A stretch of 64,000 bases of DNA from Synchiropus splendidus (taxonomy: Eukaryota > Chordata > Actinopteri > Syngnathiformes > Callionymidae). The position numbers and the translations under genes are program-made. This document shows positions 47,656-61,695 of this stretch, piece after piece. Position 1 is the stretch's first letter, and every line of letters starts with the position of its first letter. The stretch covers positions 9,563,501 through 9,627,500 of the forward strand of contig NC_071340.1 of the NCBI RefSeq assembly GCF_027744825.2. Reading direction: 5' to 3'. Below the pieces are notes generated by a model. It made no database searches. It was not told the DNA's origin and saw only the letters and a list, made by a program, of their open reading frames with translations.

Positions 47656-50600
47656 ATGTAGAATACCATTTGGTGGAATGAATTGCTGACGACAAGGGTG
47701 ACAGAGTCGCAGGAGAAAATGAAGCCCTGGTGTGGAAGCGAATGAACCATAGGCTCTTTAGTGTGCCACGCCATCGATAGGGATTGTGCAGTTGATATGC
47801 ACGAAGAGCTCCTCCGGTGAGCTGCTGAGTCACCCAGTAATACACAGACTAAATGCTTTCATTGCAGACGCCTGGTGCATCTGAATAGAATAAAATGGAG
47901 CATAAAGTGCTGGGCCAGCAGCAAGTGCCTTGCCCTGTGGCAAACCTTCACTCCCCTATACTCCGAATCCACCGCCTGTGTGGAAACACGGCGCTCTGCT
48001 TTAATTACATACATTTTTCTCTGGTTGTTCCTCAAGTGGCTTTTACAGAGAGCTTTTTCAGCTCCTTTTTCTACCTCCCCCTTCAGTCATATATGATCCC
48101 TTTCCTTCTGCTGTGTTTGAATACGAGAGTGTGTTTCTTCAGGGGAGGGAGGGGGACACCTGTTTGGGATCTCAGTTTTAGGTCACGCATGCAGGTTCTG
48201 TGTAATGAATGGCAGGGCTGTTTGAGCCCAGGAGAAGGTTGCCAGAGAGTAGCGGAGCAGTGACGGAAGGAGAGGAGGCGGTTGGACCAAAGGATGAAGG
48301 AGCAGGAGGACCGGAGAGAGAGGAGGGAAGAGTGGTTTCATCGCCAGTGAGCCTTAACCACCTTCTGTCTGCTTGCAGCACTGTTCTATCTCTCAAAGGA
48401 ATCTAATGGCTTTTCCACTGTCCCCTTTTCCAAACCTCTATCTCCGCCTCTCCACCCTTTGTATTACCAAACTATTTTCCCCTTCCTGTCGCTTCTTCAT
48501 CCGTGCTCACTTTCCTTGTTTGAAAATTCACTTTCTGTCTTTCTCCGTTCCGTCCAACTCCCTCCCTTTCCTCTCTCTTCCATGCGTCTCTCCAGCTGCT
48601 GGCCAGAGTAACAGCTGACTAAATTTAAAGCTGGGGCCCCTGGCTCTGGCTCTGGCTCCAGCCTAGCCCTGCCATAGCCTCCTCTCATTCCCAGCCCCCG
48701 TTCCATTCCCATTCCCTCCCTCTTCTGGCGTCTAGCCCTGGCTTCTCTTTCAGCAGCCCCAGTTCAGCCCTGGCCTTGCCTCCAAGCTTCCAATCCAGCT
48801 CTGCCTCTTCACCATTCCCTCCAACCATCCCACTCTGGAGCTGAAAAGCCTAAACCCCCTCTCTCTGTTTAGCCTATAAGCCTGCCCCCCTCTTCTTTTC
48901 TTCATTCTGCATCTCTTGTTGATTCACTCCTCCCCCTCTCTTCTCTGAGAAGCTGGGCCCCTGGTACTATCCCAACTTCTCTGGATGGAGACCTCATCCA
49001 GGTTGGCTGCGGTTCAGTTCTCTGGCTCCCATACCCGTCCTCTCTAGCCAGCCATCTTTCTCTTCCTGGCTAGTAATGCTAGTCACTGTAACTCATTGTG
49101 GCTCGCTTCACTCCCAGCCACGTTCAGCTTGTACATTTGGTCGTTTCTGGCTCGACACTTCTTCCAAAGCTCTTTGACTCCTCATGTGTCTCTTTGTCTG
49201 ACTGTCTCTCGCTTCTGTATGTCTCTTTAACTCATGTAGACAGGCCCAGCTCTGGTACAAACACACGCACTGGCCACACAAATGTGTGCATCGGCCCAGA
49301 GTGTGAAGCATATGACACATGATTGGCAGCAGGGGGTGGACGGAGAACAGCAGCGAAAGGGGAAGTGGGCCTTGTCACTTCTCCAGGCGAGCCTGTGGCT
49401 GAAGTTTGATTTCCGCCCAGGGAAGGCAGCCTTTGTCCCTTCCCTCCCCCAAACTCTGTGGCTGTCAGGGCAGGGCTACAGGCGCCTGTGATTAGATGTA
49501 GGCCCAGGATCCAGCGTCACTCTCCAGTAACAGATGTTACCCTCAGAAGACACCTGTCAGTTAGCTTCCAAGTTACACACCCAACTGCACTGAGGAGCTG
49601 ACAGGATAAAGTTCAGAGTAGCCTGCAGCTACTATGGACGGAGCTCTGGCGCACACAAAGAGACCCTGCGCCCATCCTTTGTTTAGAATATTGAGAGAAA
49701 ACATTTAGGATTGATGCGTTTGGTTTTCACTGAAAGGTTTCGAGTAGCATACGAGCAAACAACCTCCCAGGGTTGTTGAAAGCAACGATGGTTCAAAACA
49801 ATTGCGTTGCCTGAGATGTAGACTGAACAAATCTAATCTTGGCAAACACAAGTCGCATTGTAGCACCTGTAGCATCTGTCTCGTTGCTATTGAGCTTGCA
49901 TTGGTCTGAGTGGCCCATCTGTCTAGCTAATTTGGTTCAATCGCAGCAGGTATTTGCACACTTGTTCAGCTTGTTTCTTTGTTGTGGGTGTTGCCAAATT
50001 TGAACAGTAGAGGAATGAGCAAGGGCTGTGACTGTATCTCATTCATTTGAAGGTGAACGACATTGTGAATTCAACTGGGTTAGAAGTACAAAAAAAACTC
50101 CTCATGTTCCACAAGATGTTCAGTGTTGAGATGATAGTGGAAATATAGAGATCAGAACCAGAGAGAAGATAGCAGACGGTGCATTTTTCAAAGTGTTGCA
50201 AAGTGTGTTTGAGTTAGAAAAAGTTGTTACACTGAGAAGGACCATAAAGATGTGGGACAATAAGGCCTCACAGAGACAGTAGCGTACCAGTCACAGCTCT
50301 TTGTGTGTCCTTGTTGAGCCCACTCCCTGTCCGTCCAAAGTCCTAGACCACTTTTGTTGTTGCTGTTTCTCATTGTTCTCTTTGTGTTCAAGTGTGCATG
50401 CACGTCGGAGGTTGTTGAAATGAGCAGGGCAGTGAAAGTTTCCTTTCAGAGTCACATTTTCTGTTGTTGACTGACAGATGGGGGGCGATGAAAGCAAATC
50501 ACGCTGCGCCACAAAACTTCAAAGGTTCCTGCGCTTCTCCATTTATTGGCAACAACTTGCAACAACACTGAGGATGCTTCAAGAAGAGAAAAAACAGGGA

Positions 50601-52710
50601 GGGGAATGCTTGAAGAAACAGAGGCAGATGACAAAGACGGAACCATCCAAACAGCTAGAGGGTGTAGAAGGAGGAGGATGGATCCTAAATAATCAGACCT
50701 TAAGCCCTGTAACTGAATCAGACTGCTTTTCAGAAGCACTTTCAATCAAAACAGACTTTTGATGCTCACTGCTTCTGATACCAGGGATGTTTGAAGATGA
50801 AGAATTCTGATGCCATGACGTTCATGGCATCACACTCTCTTCTGTTGGCGAGGAGAGTGTGTTTTTACTAGCTGGATGTAATGAACTCGGCGTCTGATCT
50901 TACACGTCTTCTGTCTTGCTCTCACCCTTTTTTTCTCCTTGTGTCATTTGGCACCCATTGACGGCCACTGACCTAATTTGGACAAATTTCACTGACCTAC
51001 TTCATGGGTGAGTGATGACAGGAGGGGATTCTCACACACACACACATTCACACTTATGATTTGTGTCCAGATGATTTATATGCAGATGTCTCCTTCCCCC
51101 CCCCCTTGTTAAACTCTCCTAAATGAAGGCGACGAGTATCTAAAAGTCCAGACAGTTATAAAGATAAACAAGGCAAGTTGCCCTCTGTTTCATGTGGTCT
51201 CGGCGGTGACATTGTCCTTCACTTCACGACTCTCTGAAGAGGCATAATCATCATAATTGCATGCAGATACGATTACTCTTCTGTCATCTATGAAAATGCT
51301 AATTTGATCAAACAATGCGTGGAGAGCGCAGACGGTGACAGCAATTTCAAAGGTCAATGGACACAGAAGAACCAACCTGTCTGTGGCCAAAGTGAGCTGT
51401 CGTCTGTCTGGAGAGCATCGATTCCTTTCCAGCTTTATTTCATTTTCAGTGTCTGCTTTAAGCGACTGGAGGTTTGGAACCGTTTTGAGCGCATGTTGGT
51501 TACCAGATCAGTATTTTGTTAGCTTTAAATTTGACATGAGTGAGACTGTTGGATTGCTCTCGATAGTGGCGTGCTATGTTAGCCTAGCTTACCGCTAGTC
51601 TCTCTGTGTGCGTGGACCTGCCCGCCTTCATTGTCTTGTGTTTGCGGACACGCACGCACAATGTGTGCCTCCAACAAACGCAACCCTTGAATGAATATAC
51701 ACTAGTACGTGCACGTCTGTGCTGGTCAGTCAAGCGTTACCATGGCGACACATACAAATGTCAACAAAAGAGTCTCTGGTGTGGATACTGCCTCTCTCTT
51801 TGTCCAGCAGGGTGCAATTTAACTCAATGTAACAAAGAAAGGCAGCTATTTACATGAAATGAGAGTCGTTTCTGGGAAATAGGGGGTCTCTGCGAAGGTT
51901 TTGATGTCAGCTGCCTGCTTTTAGCTTGAGAGTCGAAACCTAAACCATCTAGAGAGGAGGAGAGTGGGAGGTTAGTGAGCTGTAAACCCTCTGAGAGAAC
52001 TCAATTCCCCCATGTGGTTGCGGCTCTTCACCCCGTGAAAGTCTCTGGCTGATTCCCCTCAATACTCTCAACAGAGAAGGCCAAACGGAGCATGTGATTT
52101 TAGATGCTTACAGTTTGCGCAGAGTAAAACTAACCCCCTTGCTTTATAGCTTATCCTTAAGAGAGTGGTCCTAACATCAACATCAATATTTACAGGAATA
52201 GCCTGCAGGCAAGAGAATCGACCACCGTGAATCTGCAGAGACGCATTCAACCTTTCTCTTGGTCTCCCCCCCACCACTCTCCACTCACTTGGCTTCATCC
52301 TGGCTATTCCCATTTCCTGCAGCAGCCCGTTGATCACAGAGACATGCGGCTCTGATATTTGCCTTTGTCTTTGGCGTGTGTTTGTATCCAAGGTGCGGTG
52401 TGTAGATCCGAGCGCGGCGTCTTCGCCCGAGCTGTTTCTTTGACGGAAGGTTCACCGGCTTTCTGAGAGATGCTGGATGACGCGTGTCAAATGATATTAA
52501 ATGTGAGAGAAGCTCTCCGCCTCTCCCATCTCTCCCCCCTTTTTGCCCGTCCCTGTGTCAGTGGCGGTTAGTGTGACTCCAGTTGCATTTTTTCATTTAC
52601 TAAAGGAGGCTTAAGTACAAGGCCTCACAAGAGGTATTGTGACCAACATTTACTCAGCAAATGGTAACTGTTTTTTTAGGTACTGAGGCCTACGAATCTG
52701 ATTGTCAGTG

Positions 52711-52712
<2 letters not shown>
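47656..52712 (+). other. zswim6: zswim6 intron 1, segment c; no gene seen
   Basis: It holds a C/T-rich low-complexity block at 48400-49080 and a short CA run near 51032-51046. No exon is supported. Confidence 0.55.
48400..49080. repeat. Pyrimidine-rich low-complexity block
   Basis: About 680 bases dominated by C and T, with imperfect CTGGCTC repeats at 48641-48665 and many CAGCCC/TCCAGC words. It is probably diverged simple repeat; no reading frame with family resemblance crosses it. Confidence 0.65.

Positions 52713-52786
<74 letters not shown>
52713..52786. repeat. (TA)n microsatellite
   Basis: About 37 TA units with one TG interruption near 52769. TyrIle frames on both strands here are artefacts. 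Confidence 0.95.
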
Positions 52787-53566
52787 CGTATGTTGAGTGT
52801 TTTTTTTTGTTCCAGACCATTATTAGCATCTCCTTTATCCAAATTCCACCCTTTGTCTGTGGACAATCACCCATTGTGTGTTGCATAAAGGGCATCTCTC
52901 TGTTTAGGTTTAAGGTTTTCCATGCCATTTGAGAAGGTCTCAGGTTCCTACATTGTTCTCCGGTGTGTTTGGGATTTCATCCGTCTCTCCAGAGTGCGGA
53001 AGACTGATGAGTTTGATTGTTTGTCGAAGGACACAGATGTATAGTTTAGTTTGTCTTCTAAAAAAGAATCTCCTGTGATCTTGGTGGCAGTTTTCTTGTT
53101 TTGTTTTTTGTATATATATTTTTAACCACCTGTGTAACTGTGCTTTGATAAATTGAAAGCGATGCTCTCATGGATTAGAGGTATTGTTGACAACAAATAT
53201 TAAAGTGAGGTTAGGTATAGGGAGAGCCACTTTTGTGATGTCAGCATTTTTTGCGGTGGAACCACAGCCTGCCAGTCATCACCATGTCCTCTTATCTTTG
53301 TCAGGTAATAACACGGAAGTGTGACCACTGATGTGTTTTTATCTATCGTGGGAGGTTGCGGTGGTTTTGTGTGGGGGCGGGTGTACCGCAGGATGTGGCA
53401 TGCACCGCCGAACAAAGAACAGCCAGAGTGACCTCGGTGACTCCAGGAAGGAATGGGTTAAGCGCAAGCCGGCCGGGCTGCATGGGCAACGTTACGCAAA
53501 CTGGCGGCTGGCTGAAGCTGAAAGGGGAAGTGCTGAGCTCAGAGGAACTCTGGCTCACAGCCATCA

Positions 53567-53593
53567 ACCCCCCCTCCCTCCCGTCCCCCCCCA
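53567..53593 (-). other. Potential G-quadruplex
   Basis: The + strand is almost pure C here. On - there are at least four runs of three or more G separated by one or two bases, which meets the usual G-quadruplex pattern. Confidence 0.7.
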
Positions 53594-53867
53594 CCGAAAC
53601 TCCCCCCTCACTCCCTCTTCACCTCCTCCAGGCCTCCTCCCCACTTCCCCGCCTCCACGCTACAGCTGAGCGCTCCCCATGCTTCTCACTGCCAGGCGTG
53701 GCGGTGTGTGTTTGTGTGTCTGTGCTGGAATGCAGCTTCCCCCTCGGCTGGGGCCTGTGTGTGTGCACGTCTGTGTGTGTCTGGAATGATGCCTCCCTTG
53801 TCTAGTATGTGACGTCAGTACACACAACGGGTCAGCTTAGGGCTAGGCAGCCTTCTGTGTGTATGGG

Positions 53868-53894
53868 TGTGTGTGTGTGTGTGTGTGTGTGTGT
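53868..53894. repeat. (TG)n microsatellite
   Basis: About 13 TG units in zswim6 intron 1. Confidence 0.9.
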
Positions 53895-56800
53895 CATGGG
53901 AGAGGGGGAGGCAGTTATTGGAGAGAGGAAAAGGAAAGAGGAGGGGCTATTTGTGAGCAGAAGGAGGTTGACTGCAGGGAGTCACCAGAGCCAGTGTGCG
54001 TGCAGGCATGAAGGCATCATGAGTGTGTGTCAAAGGGTGGGGTAGCATGTGTGTGTGTGAGTATTGGACTGTGTCGGGTGACTTACTGAAAGGAACAGGA
54101 AAAGCTGACCTGGGCATCATGTGACCCTGGGCCCTGTCAGCATGAGCCTTGCCAAATATTGCATTAGGCTTTTTCTTGTGTAATCGCCAACTGCTTTTTC
54201 TTTGTTTTACTTTATGGCCACTATTGTCTTGAAAGTTGCTTGTAGCACAATCAAAAATGTTTTTTGAGTCACAATTTTGGATTTTTTTTAAAACCATTTT
54301 TGAAATATGTATTTATTTATCATTCATATTTTCAACATCAGAAGCCATTTAGGATGCACCGTTTGATTTCACTGAACATTACTTGTAGCCATAATAGACA
54401 CTTTTTAAATCTCATTTATCGAATAGGCCCTTTTATTAAAAATTGAATCCATTTTTCAATATATTGTCTTTACTCGCGAATATTATGTGATTTATTTATA
54501 AGGGAGCCAGAAAGACAGATGGAAATATGATGTACCCCTGTTTCCAAAATGTTACTTCCACGCCTGGATGCACGCTCAGGTACATGGATCCATCCTTTTA
54601 GTCTCCATCCGGTCCGGTCAGTGCGCAGATATTTTCATATCATGCAGAACGATCGTGACCTAATTTCAGTCGTGCTGCTTTTAGTCGTTGGGTGGAGGCT
54701 TCTTTTTTTCCATTGCTACCATTCTTTTTCTCCATCCGTCTTTCATGCCAGGACTAATATTTAGAAGTACTTTCATCCAAAAGATTAATCACGAATGAAT
54801 TTGCCGGGCAAAGGTCAAATTAAACGAGAATAACACATCTGTAATGATTCCTGACAGCCAGAGCAAATGTCATTCTGCCACACTGCTTTGTGTGGTTTAT
54901 ACACCAGGTGCGCACAAACACACTTTTCCAGCCAATGAGCTTCAAGCGGTGGCACTTTCATCACATCTTGGCTTTAAAAGGCACATATTCTCATCACTCC
55001 TTTGAACTTATTTTTATACATATATATTTATTCAGTCTTATTGATGAAAAATGAAAGACTTTAAATTTAATATCGAGCAATATTTCTTTAATATATTTTT
55101 GTCACAAAAAACTCATAAAGTGAAGCATTGCGTGTTTGTAGAAACATGCTTTAAAAAAAAACTGTGTGTTCAATTCAATTTGGTTCCTACATCATATATG
55201 AGACGGAAACACCGAGGCGCTATACCGTCTCCCCTGTATAGGTTTGTCATTAAAAAGATCCTCACCCCCTCAAGTAGCAGACAATGGCTTTCCAATGGAT
55301 CCCATTACCTCCATCTATAGGTCGGAGCGGCTCTACTGGGAACGAACCTCTGCTAATTACAGACATTCGTTTCCAGCCAGCTGTAATTTCATTCACACTA
55401 ATGAACCTTGCACATGGATTGGGATAATGTATAGTTAATGTACAGCCAGGAGACGGAATTAGCAGCCCACTGACTTCTCCAGTGACAGAGATTTGTTGTG
55501 TGGCGCTGCCTGATACCACTTCGGTGTCACTCTGGAGTTACATCTAATAGGAATTTCAGAGTGTCTTTGTGAATAGTTCATCGCAACAAACAAAGTAGGT
55601 GGTATAAAGGCTTTGTCTTTTTCCCCCCAAAGGCTGACTGAAACTGGAAATAGCTGATTATTATTATTTTCCTAGGAAGTGGCCCACTTTTGGGTCCTGA
55701 CCTGAACCATTGTTTCAGATTGAATACATAGCATAAGCATGAAAACATTAAGTATCACTCACTGGACAGTTACAGATGTGGCGGTCTCTTAAATGTTTTC
55801 AAACTGGCTATCAAAATACACACTGCTGGTCATGGACTGGCGCATTATTTATTTGTCACACGCTTCTTTTGACGACAATGTCTTCACCAAGTGTCGAAAA
55901 ATTGCAGTCCAGCTTTTTCTCCTTGAGTCAGATATGATATTTTGCCTTCTGTGACCTGCGAGGCTTGGAGACCTAGATAGGTCCCATATTTTTATTCATT
56001 CAGGAAGTAGTGGACGAGATCCTGTTTGGGTAATCAAGGCGTCTACTCTGGCAGAGCAACGTCTCATGCACCGTTTGGAGCCATTTTGGCGGGTCATTGT
56101 TCACGAGTGTTGTAAAGTTGTTCAGATGTCCATGTGAAGAAACCGTCCAGTCCTCCCCAGATCAGCGCAGTGGAGCGTCAACACCAGCGCCGCCTGACAG
56201 GTCCGATCCAGCAAAATTAGAATCTATTCCGAAAGTGATAGTTTGAAAATTGCAAGTCACTCCTGATGTACAGCGTGGCAGCAGCCCAGGCGACGACTGT
56301 CATTTCGACCGCCACGCGATGACAAGCCCAATCACCCACACGGCCGTCAGTGCAAACATGTTTTTCCTTTGCGCCCGCTCTGTGATTAGAACGTAGATCC
56401 TGCTGTCACACTCTCCACTGAAAAGATTGGAATTCGTAGAGAGTCAAAATATTAATTTATGCTTATTTGCGTTTGCCCAAACATTCACAGGACAGGGAGA
56501 GAAAAGGGACCTGTGAGGAAAACTACTTTAGGTAATAACTGTTAGGTGTGAGGGCAACTAAAATTCTTTGATCCAAACTGAGTAAATAGAGGACTTAAAG
56601 TGTTTATTTTTTTTAGGTAAAAAGTAAAGTAATAGTATGGTTCTTCAATATACTAATATTGTCATGTTTTTGTTTGTCAATATGAGAGGATAAGAATTAA
56701 TTCTAGCCAAAAAGCAATGCAGATAATAGATTTATTTCAGATACATATGCTAAATATGATGTATGGGTTTGTCAGAAACATTGTATTTGTTGCTCCCTCT

Positions 56801-57436
56801 TGTAGTTTTATGTTGTGTTTATGGAATCGTAGCTAATATTTTGCAGAGACCAGTGTTAGGCATGACTGTAGCCCCCTTGTGCTTTACTGTATTACTCCAC
56901 CCACTCCCATAGCAAGGACAGACACACACACACAGCAGCGGGGTCTGCGTTTGTGTTTATAGTCTCAGTATGGCGGCTTCCTTAAAGGACCACACATGCT
57001 CTGATTGTTCTCCTCTCCAGCTGCCTGAGAGGCTGGGTGTTTGTCTCTGTATTAATTGAGACGGAGCAATGATGGAGACCCTCCTTTGGCCATGGGAGGG
57101 AGCAGAATTAGAGGCGGGGGTCGCCCCACTTCCTCCTGAGGCCAGAGGTTTTCCTCCGCTCTGCTCTTCTTTCAGCGGGGCCTCATTCTGGCCAGAAGAC
57201 TGGTTTCTGTTGTGTGGAGTCCAGATGAAGGGGATTTCAGGCCCTTCATTGTTTCTGTTCACATGTCCTCACATGTGTGACTTCTCTAGTGGGGATTGTG
57301 GCCCTATCTGTGTGACACTTGTGTGTCCACCTCCATGTGTAGTCTGCAGGCAGGGTGGAATGAGTGGAAGGGCCGTCTGTGACATGACAGTGAATGGAAC
57401 GTGTAAGGGGACAGTAGTGAGAGATACCATGATGTA

Positions 57437-57505
57437 GGAAGACGAGGAAGAGGAAGACCAACACAGAGGTTCATGGATGTGGTGAATGAGGATATGAAGA
57501 GTGTT
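57437..57505 (+). mobile_element. Short LINE coding relic
   Basis: On + it decodes GRPTQRFMDVVNEDMK, the same C-terminal LINE motif as at 47531 (RF-D-V-ED-K) and better preserved here. It lacks the 3' tail and the A-rich end. It probably derives from the same or a related family, broken after insertion. Confidence 0.6.
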
Positions 57506-58301
57506 TGCTATGATGTTTGAAACTACATTAGTAATTTTATGAAAATGGCTGGCATGCTCTGTTTCTCCTCTGGTCATCGTACATAATCTGAAGCCGAATA
57601 ATCTGCATCAGGCACTCAAATATTGACCTAATGAAAAGATATTTGTGCAACGTTGAATTTATATCATCTTCGACCCCTGACCTGTAAAATTATCAAATTC
57701 CATCCGCCAGCTACTTCATTCAGTTCATAAGATTAATGCCATAAATCCATTGTCCCTCTTTTTTGTCTCTTTTCTTGACTTTTTATTCCATTCCTGGTAA
57801 TGAAACAGTTGATGTGTTGAGAATCTCCGGCCCTGGCCCAAACTGAAACGGCATGGTGCCATATTGCATTTAGGTGCCAGTCACTCACCAAGCAATTCAG
57901 CCAATAAAGTTGACGGCCTCCCCACTGCTGGGCCCAGATTCTCCCCATCGACTCGGAATCCTAATTTCATTTCTGATATATATGTATGTTGCTCAATCTA
58001 ATTGAGGCCAGTGATTTCAGAGTTGGGGGGTGGTTTATGCCGAGGTAAGCGAAACCTTTTCACAGATCATAGCCTGCCCTCTTTCAAATTAGAGCTCAAC
58101 TTTTTTAAAAACTAAACTGGACCTGGCAGATTAACAGAGCTCTGGATTATACATGAGAGAGGAGATTATTTAAAGAAGAAAACGCGCACAAAGAGATGTA
58201 ATATGAAGAGGAAAATGAGGACAAATGCAAACGTTTCAAGTTCTAAGAATATGCTGGGGATTGATAGTGGTTTGGAAATTATATACAAAATTACTTCTTT
58301 T

Positions 58302-58320
58302 TACTACTACTACTACTACT
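58302..58320. repeat. (TAC)n trinucleotide run
   Basis: Six TAC units. Confidence 0.85.
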
Positions 58321-58394
58321 TTGGGCAGATGTGTGTTTTGGGGGTGAAGCTCAAGCCTTTCCTTGAGGCTTTCTTCCCGCAGTCTGGAGGTTAA

Positions 58395-58515
58395 CTGGTG
58401 ATTGTCCTCAGGTGTGAGTGTGTGAATGGTTGCATGTCCTGCCATGGATTGCCTTCTCCACACCCAGGCTGTATCCCTGTGTGTCTGGGACCCTCTCCAA
58501 CCCCCCGCTGTCTCC
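58395..58515 (+). mobile_element. L2-type LINE/SINE 3' tail relic
   Basis: The series GTGTGAGTGTGTGAATGGTT, then TGTCCTGCCATGGATTG and a CCAGGCTGTATCCC-like word follows the order of the 3' untranslated region shared by fish L2-type LINEs and SINEs. It is diverged and lacks the terminal short repeat. Confidence 0.55.
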
Positions 58516-61500
58516 ACATTCCGGGAATAAGCGTCAGAATTTACACTCAACTAGAGAAATATTGGGGCAAGAAACAAGTTTGCATCTAGTTTGACTTGAA
58601 AGCGGTCACCTGGGGGGATAACAAGACCTGACTCGGCCCCTGGGCTGCCCCCCTACCCAGGTCCGACTGCAACAGTTTAAAAAAATCACAAAGCGAAACA
58701 GAGTAGCGGTCTACTTTATAGGAATGCTTTGATGTAGGTCCCCCTTAAAGTTCCTGGGTGGTCCACAAATCTTTGTGGGGTTTTGAACGTATATATATGT
58801 GTGTATTTATTTATACCCACATACTTTCCTGCTGGTTCCTCTCACACATTTTGGGTTCTCCTTCACACAACGTGCTCCGGGCCAAGTGTGATTTCACCAG
58901 GGCGGTCCGAAGGGGTTTCTAGGGCAACTTCACTGAGGCCTTGTTCTAAAAATGGCCGCCATGGTTACTTTGAAAGCCAATCCTGGCCTCTTGAACATCC
59001 ACAGAGAAGAGCGGTGAAGTGGGGAGCTGGCTGGACCGGGCGAGAGGGGGGAACCAGCCTCTCTAATAGCTAGCACATGAGACATTGAGGGATTCATAGC
59101 AAGTCATGGGAGGGTGTGTGTCTAAACAGTAATATCCCTGTACTCAGCGCTTGGCTAAATTAAAAGGGCATTTTTTGGCGTGGGGGGCAGTTTTCAGTGC
59201 CCAGACGATTGGATGGGGAAAGGCGAAACTCATTACCTACCCATCTGTCAGAGAGTGAGAGTGAAAGAGCTGTGGGAATGTGGATGGAGGGCGGTACGCA
59301 GGCTAAAGAGAGCAAGTGTCCTTTAAAGCAAAACGTGCTGCATTGAGACAAGGGGCTGTTCAGGTGCGCCACTGGAATCATATTTTTGCAAAGACATGGC
59401 CCCTGAATTTCACCCTCAAGCTGACTCATCTCAGCATCAACAAAACAAAAATAAAGATCAGAGGAGTCGCTTTTTTGTTTTTACTCAATCGGATATTGAG
59501 GAGGAATTAAATGAAATGTTTTTCGAAAATAATGTAACGGTTGTATAAATAATAGAAATATAAGTTAAGAGAAAAACATGTTTTCATACAACCAATTTGA
59601 GAGGAAACACATTTGGGGAATAAAGGAAATAACACATGCAACTATATTTAACAAATGGGGAAGGAAAAAAAAACCAAGCAGAAACATTTAAATAAGAAAA
59701 TGTTGATTTAAATCATACCTGGGCTGAAGACCACACACCACACCAAAAATACAATATATACCAATAAAGTGAACATAATAATAAAAATAATTTATCTATA
59801 TTAATTGAAATACAATTTTCCAAAATATTATCCAAAAATAAAATGAAATACAAGATGAAAGAAGGAAGACACATAACAATGATTACATAAATGATAAAAA
59901 AAAGTACAATATTCAAATAATTTGAATATTGATGATCACTTAAAACGCAATCCAGTATTACTAGAAAAATATAATATAAAATACCTAAACCTTCCTGGGG
60001 GATTTTTGTGATACTACATTTAATGCGGATGAACTGCATATATACAAGGTGTCATGATCATAAACACAGTATTACTGGTGAAAGTCCAAACTCACTAGTG
60101 TCTCATTAGCTCAGTGAAAAAGTCCTTTAACACCTCAGCTCATGAATGAGGAAACTTAAACACCGGTTCGGTGTTTCTCCTCCACACGTTGTGAGTTTTG
60201 CAAAGTGTTCTGTTGATTTTCCCACCGGGGAGGAAGAAAAGACTTTTTGATAAAAAGCAGTGCAGCTGTTTTCACGACAGGCACGTTTCTATCAGATCAG
60301 ATTTTCCTTTGAGCTCTCTCACATGTTTTCGATGATCCTGCTTTTCATTCTGGACCAGAGGGCTGGTTTTTGAGCTGTGTGTCACACAGTAACACGGAAT
60401 GCACATGTGTATATTAAAAGGCATTGCTCATTGCCACGTTGTAACGCAGCTAAATCGGTGCCGCATTCTCTCCCCGCAGCTGTGTGGTACCAACCTTTTT
60501 GTCCCGTTAGTGCGTGACTCAGTGTGTCGCGCTCGCAGCTGGAGACGTCGACGCTTTGATCAGTACAGATGCACGTGGCTGCCATATTGCATCCACACCC
60601 CTCGTCTGTGGATATTGTTCACAAATACTCTGCCAGCTGGCTCTCCGAGTGGAAAAGCATATCTCCATGGCAATGGTCTGCAGATCTGCTCTGTGTTGGG
60701 TATTTTGGGCCAATCGCTGCTAAGTTTTGCAGATAATGGCAAGCAGGGGGCAAAACCGCCAGATCGTGTTTACTTCTGTTTCAAAGTTGACAGCAGCAGA
60801 ACTGAAGCTCTCACAAACTTATTTTGAGTCATTTCTCTTCAAACATTGTCCAGAATATGTAAGCAGATTTTTGCCACCATCCTTTAATGTGTTGTTATGG
60901 AATGGGAGGCTTTTATCAGTTTGATATTTCACACTAGTGCATATGAGTTATACCAACTTTAGCCATGACATTCCCAGACGTCCGCTCTTGCCAACGATTT
61001 TGTGGCTTCTTAGCTTCATACTGAACTGCTGGTTCCCTCATCCAGCGGCTATTTGTTGTCGCCTATTTTTTTGCAGATGTGTAGAAGTTAATTGAACAAT
61101 GAGAGGAAACCTTATTGACTGGCTTTTTAAGTGATGTTTAGGAGCACCTTTTGATTTTGAATTCTTCTTGGACATAGATTTGGTCTTTTTATTACTGAAG
61201 CACATGCCTTGCTGCCACCCATGACTGAGCATTGTTTGTGACCCCAAAATTATGTTTCAACGTGAAGAATAAGCATGAGAGAAGACTTTGGGACCATTGT
61301 AAAAACAGTCCTTTTGAAGACCAGTTGCATAAAGACTGCCCTTTGAGTTGACACTTAACTTTGTGTGATGCCTTGACCTTGAGTGACCTTGTATACCTCT
61401 AAAAATGTGTCTTTCATGCTGAGCGAAGTTAATACTTACTCTATTTTAGTTGTCTATGTTTGGTAACCCAAGTCACAAGCACATCCAAGTCTCATAGTTT

Positions 61501-61574
61501 TATCATTGTGTCCTCGCCATGCTGAGGGTGCAATGGATGTTTTTACTGGCTGACAAAGGACAGAAGTTCCAAAT

Positions 61575-61695
61575 TGCATGTAGGTGTGAGGGTGTGACTT
61601 GATTGTTGATTGACCTTTCACCCCAAGCTGGGGTGAATCCTTGCCTCCTTTAATCCTATAATGGTAATGGGCAGTACAAAGTGAATGAGTGAATG
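61575..61695 (+). mobile_element. L2-type LINE/SINE 3' tail relic
   Basis: GTGTGAGGGT... then GATTGTTGATTGACCTTTCA, GGGTGAATCC and a terminal GAATGAGTGAATGAAT tail match the same order as the relic at 58395, here with the short terminal repeat kept. Confidence 0.45.

Larger units (their letters stand above)
52787..57436 (+). other. zswim6: zswim6 intron 1, segment d; no gene seen
   Basis: It contains the G-run cluster at 53567-53593 (minus strand) and a TG repeat near 53868-53894. The stretch 55260-55560 is rich in TAATTA- and TAATG-type homeodomain words and could be an enhancer. No coding exon is supported. Confidence 0.5.

Noticed and set aside
52650..52932. Tyr-Ile repeat frames on both strands
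   Set aside because: They are translations of the (TA)n tract at 52713-52786.
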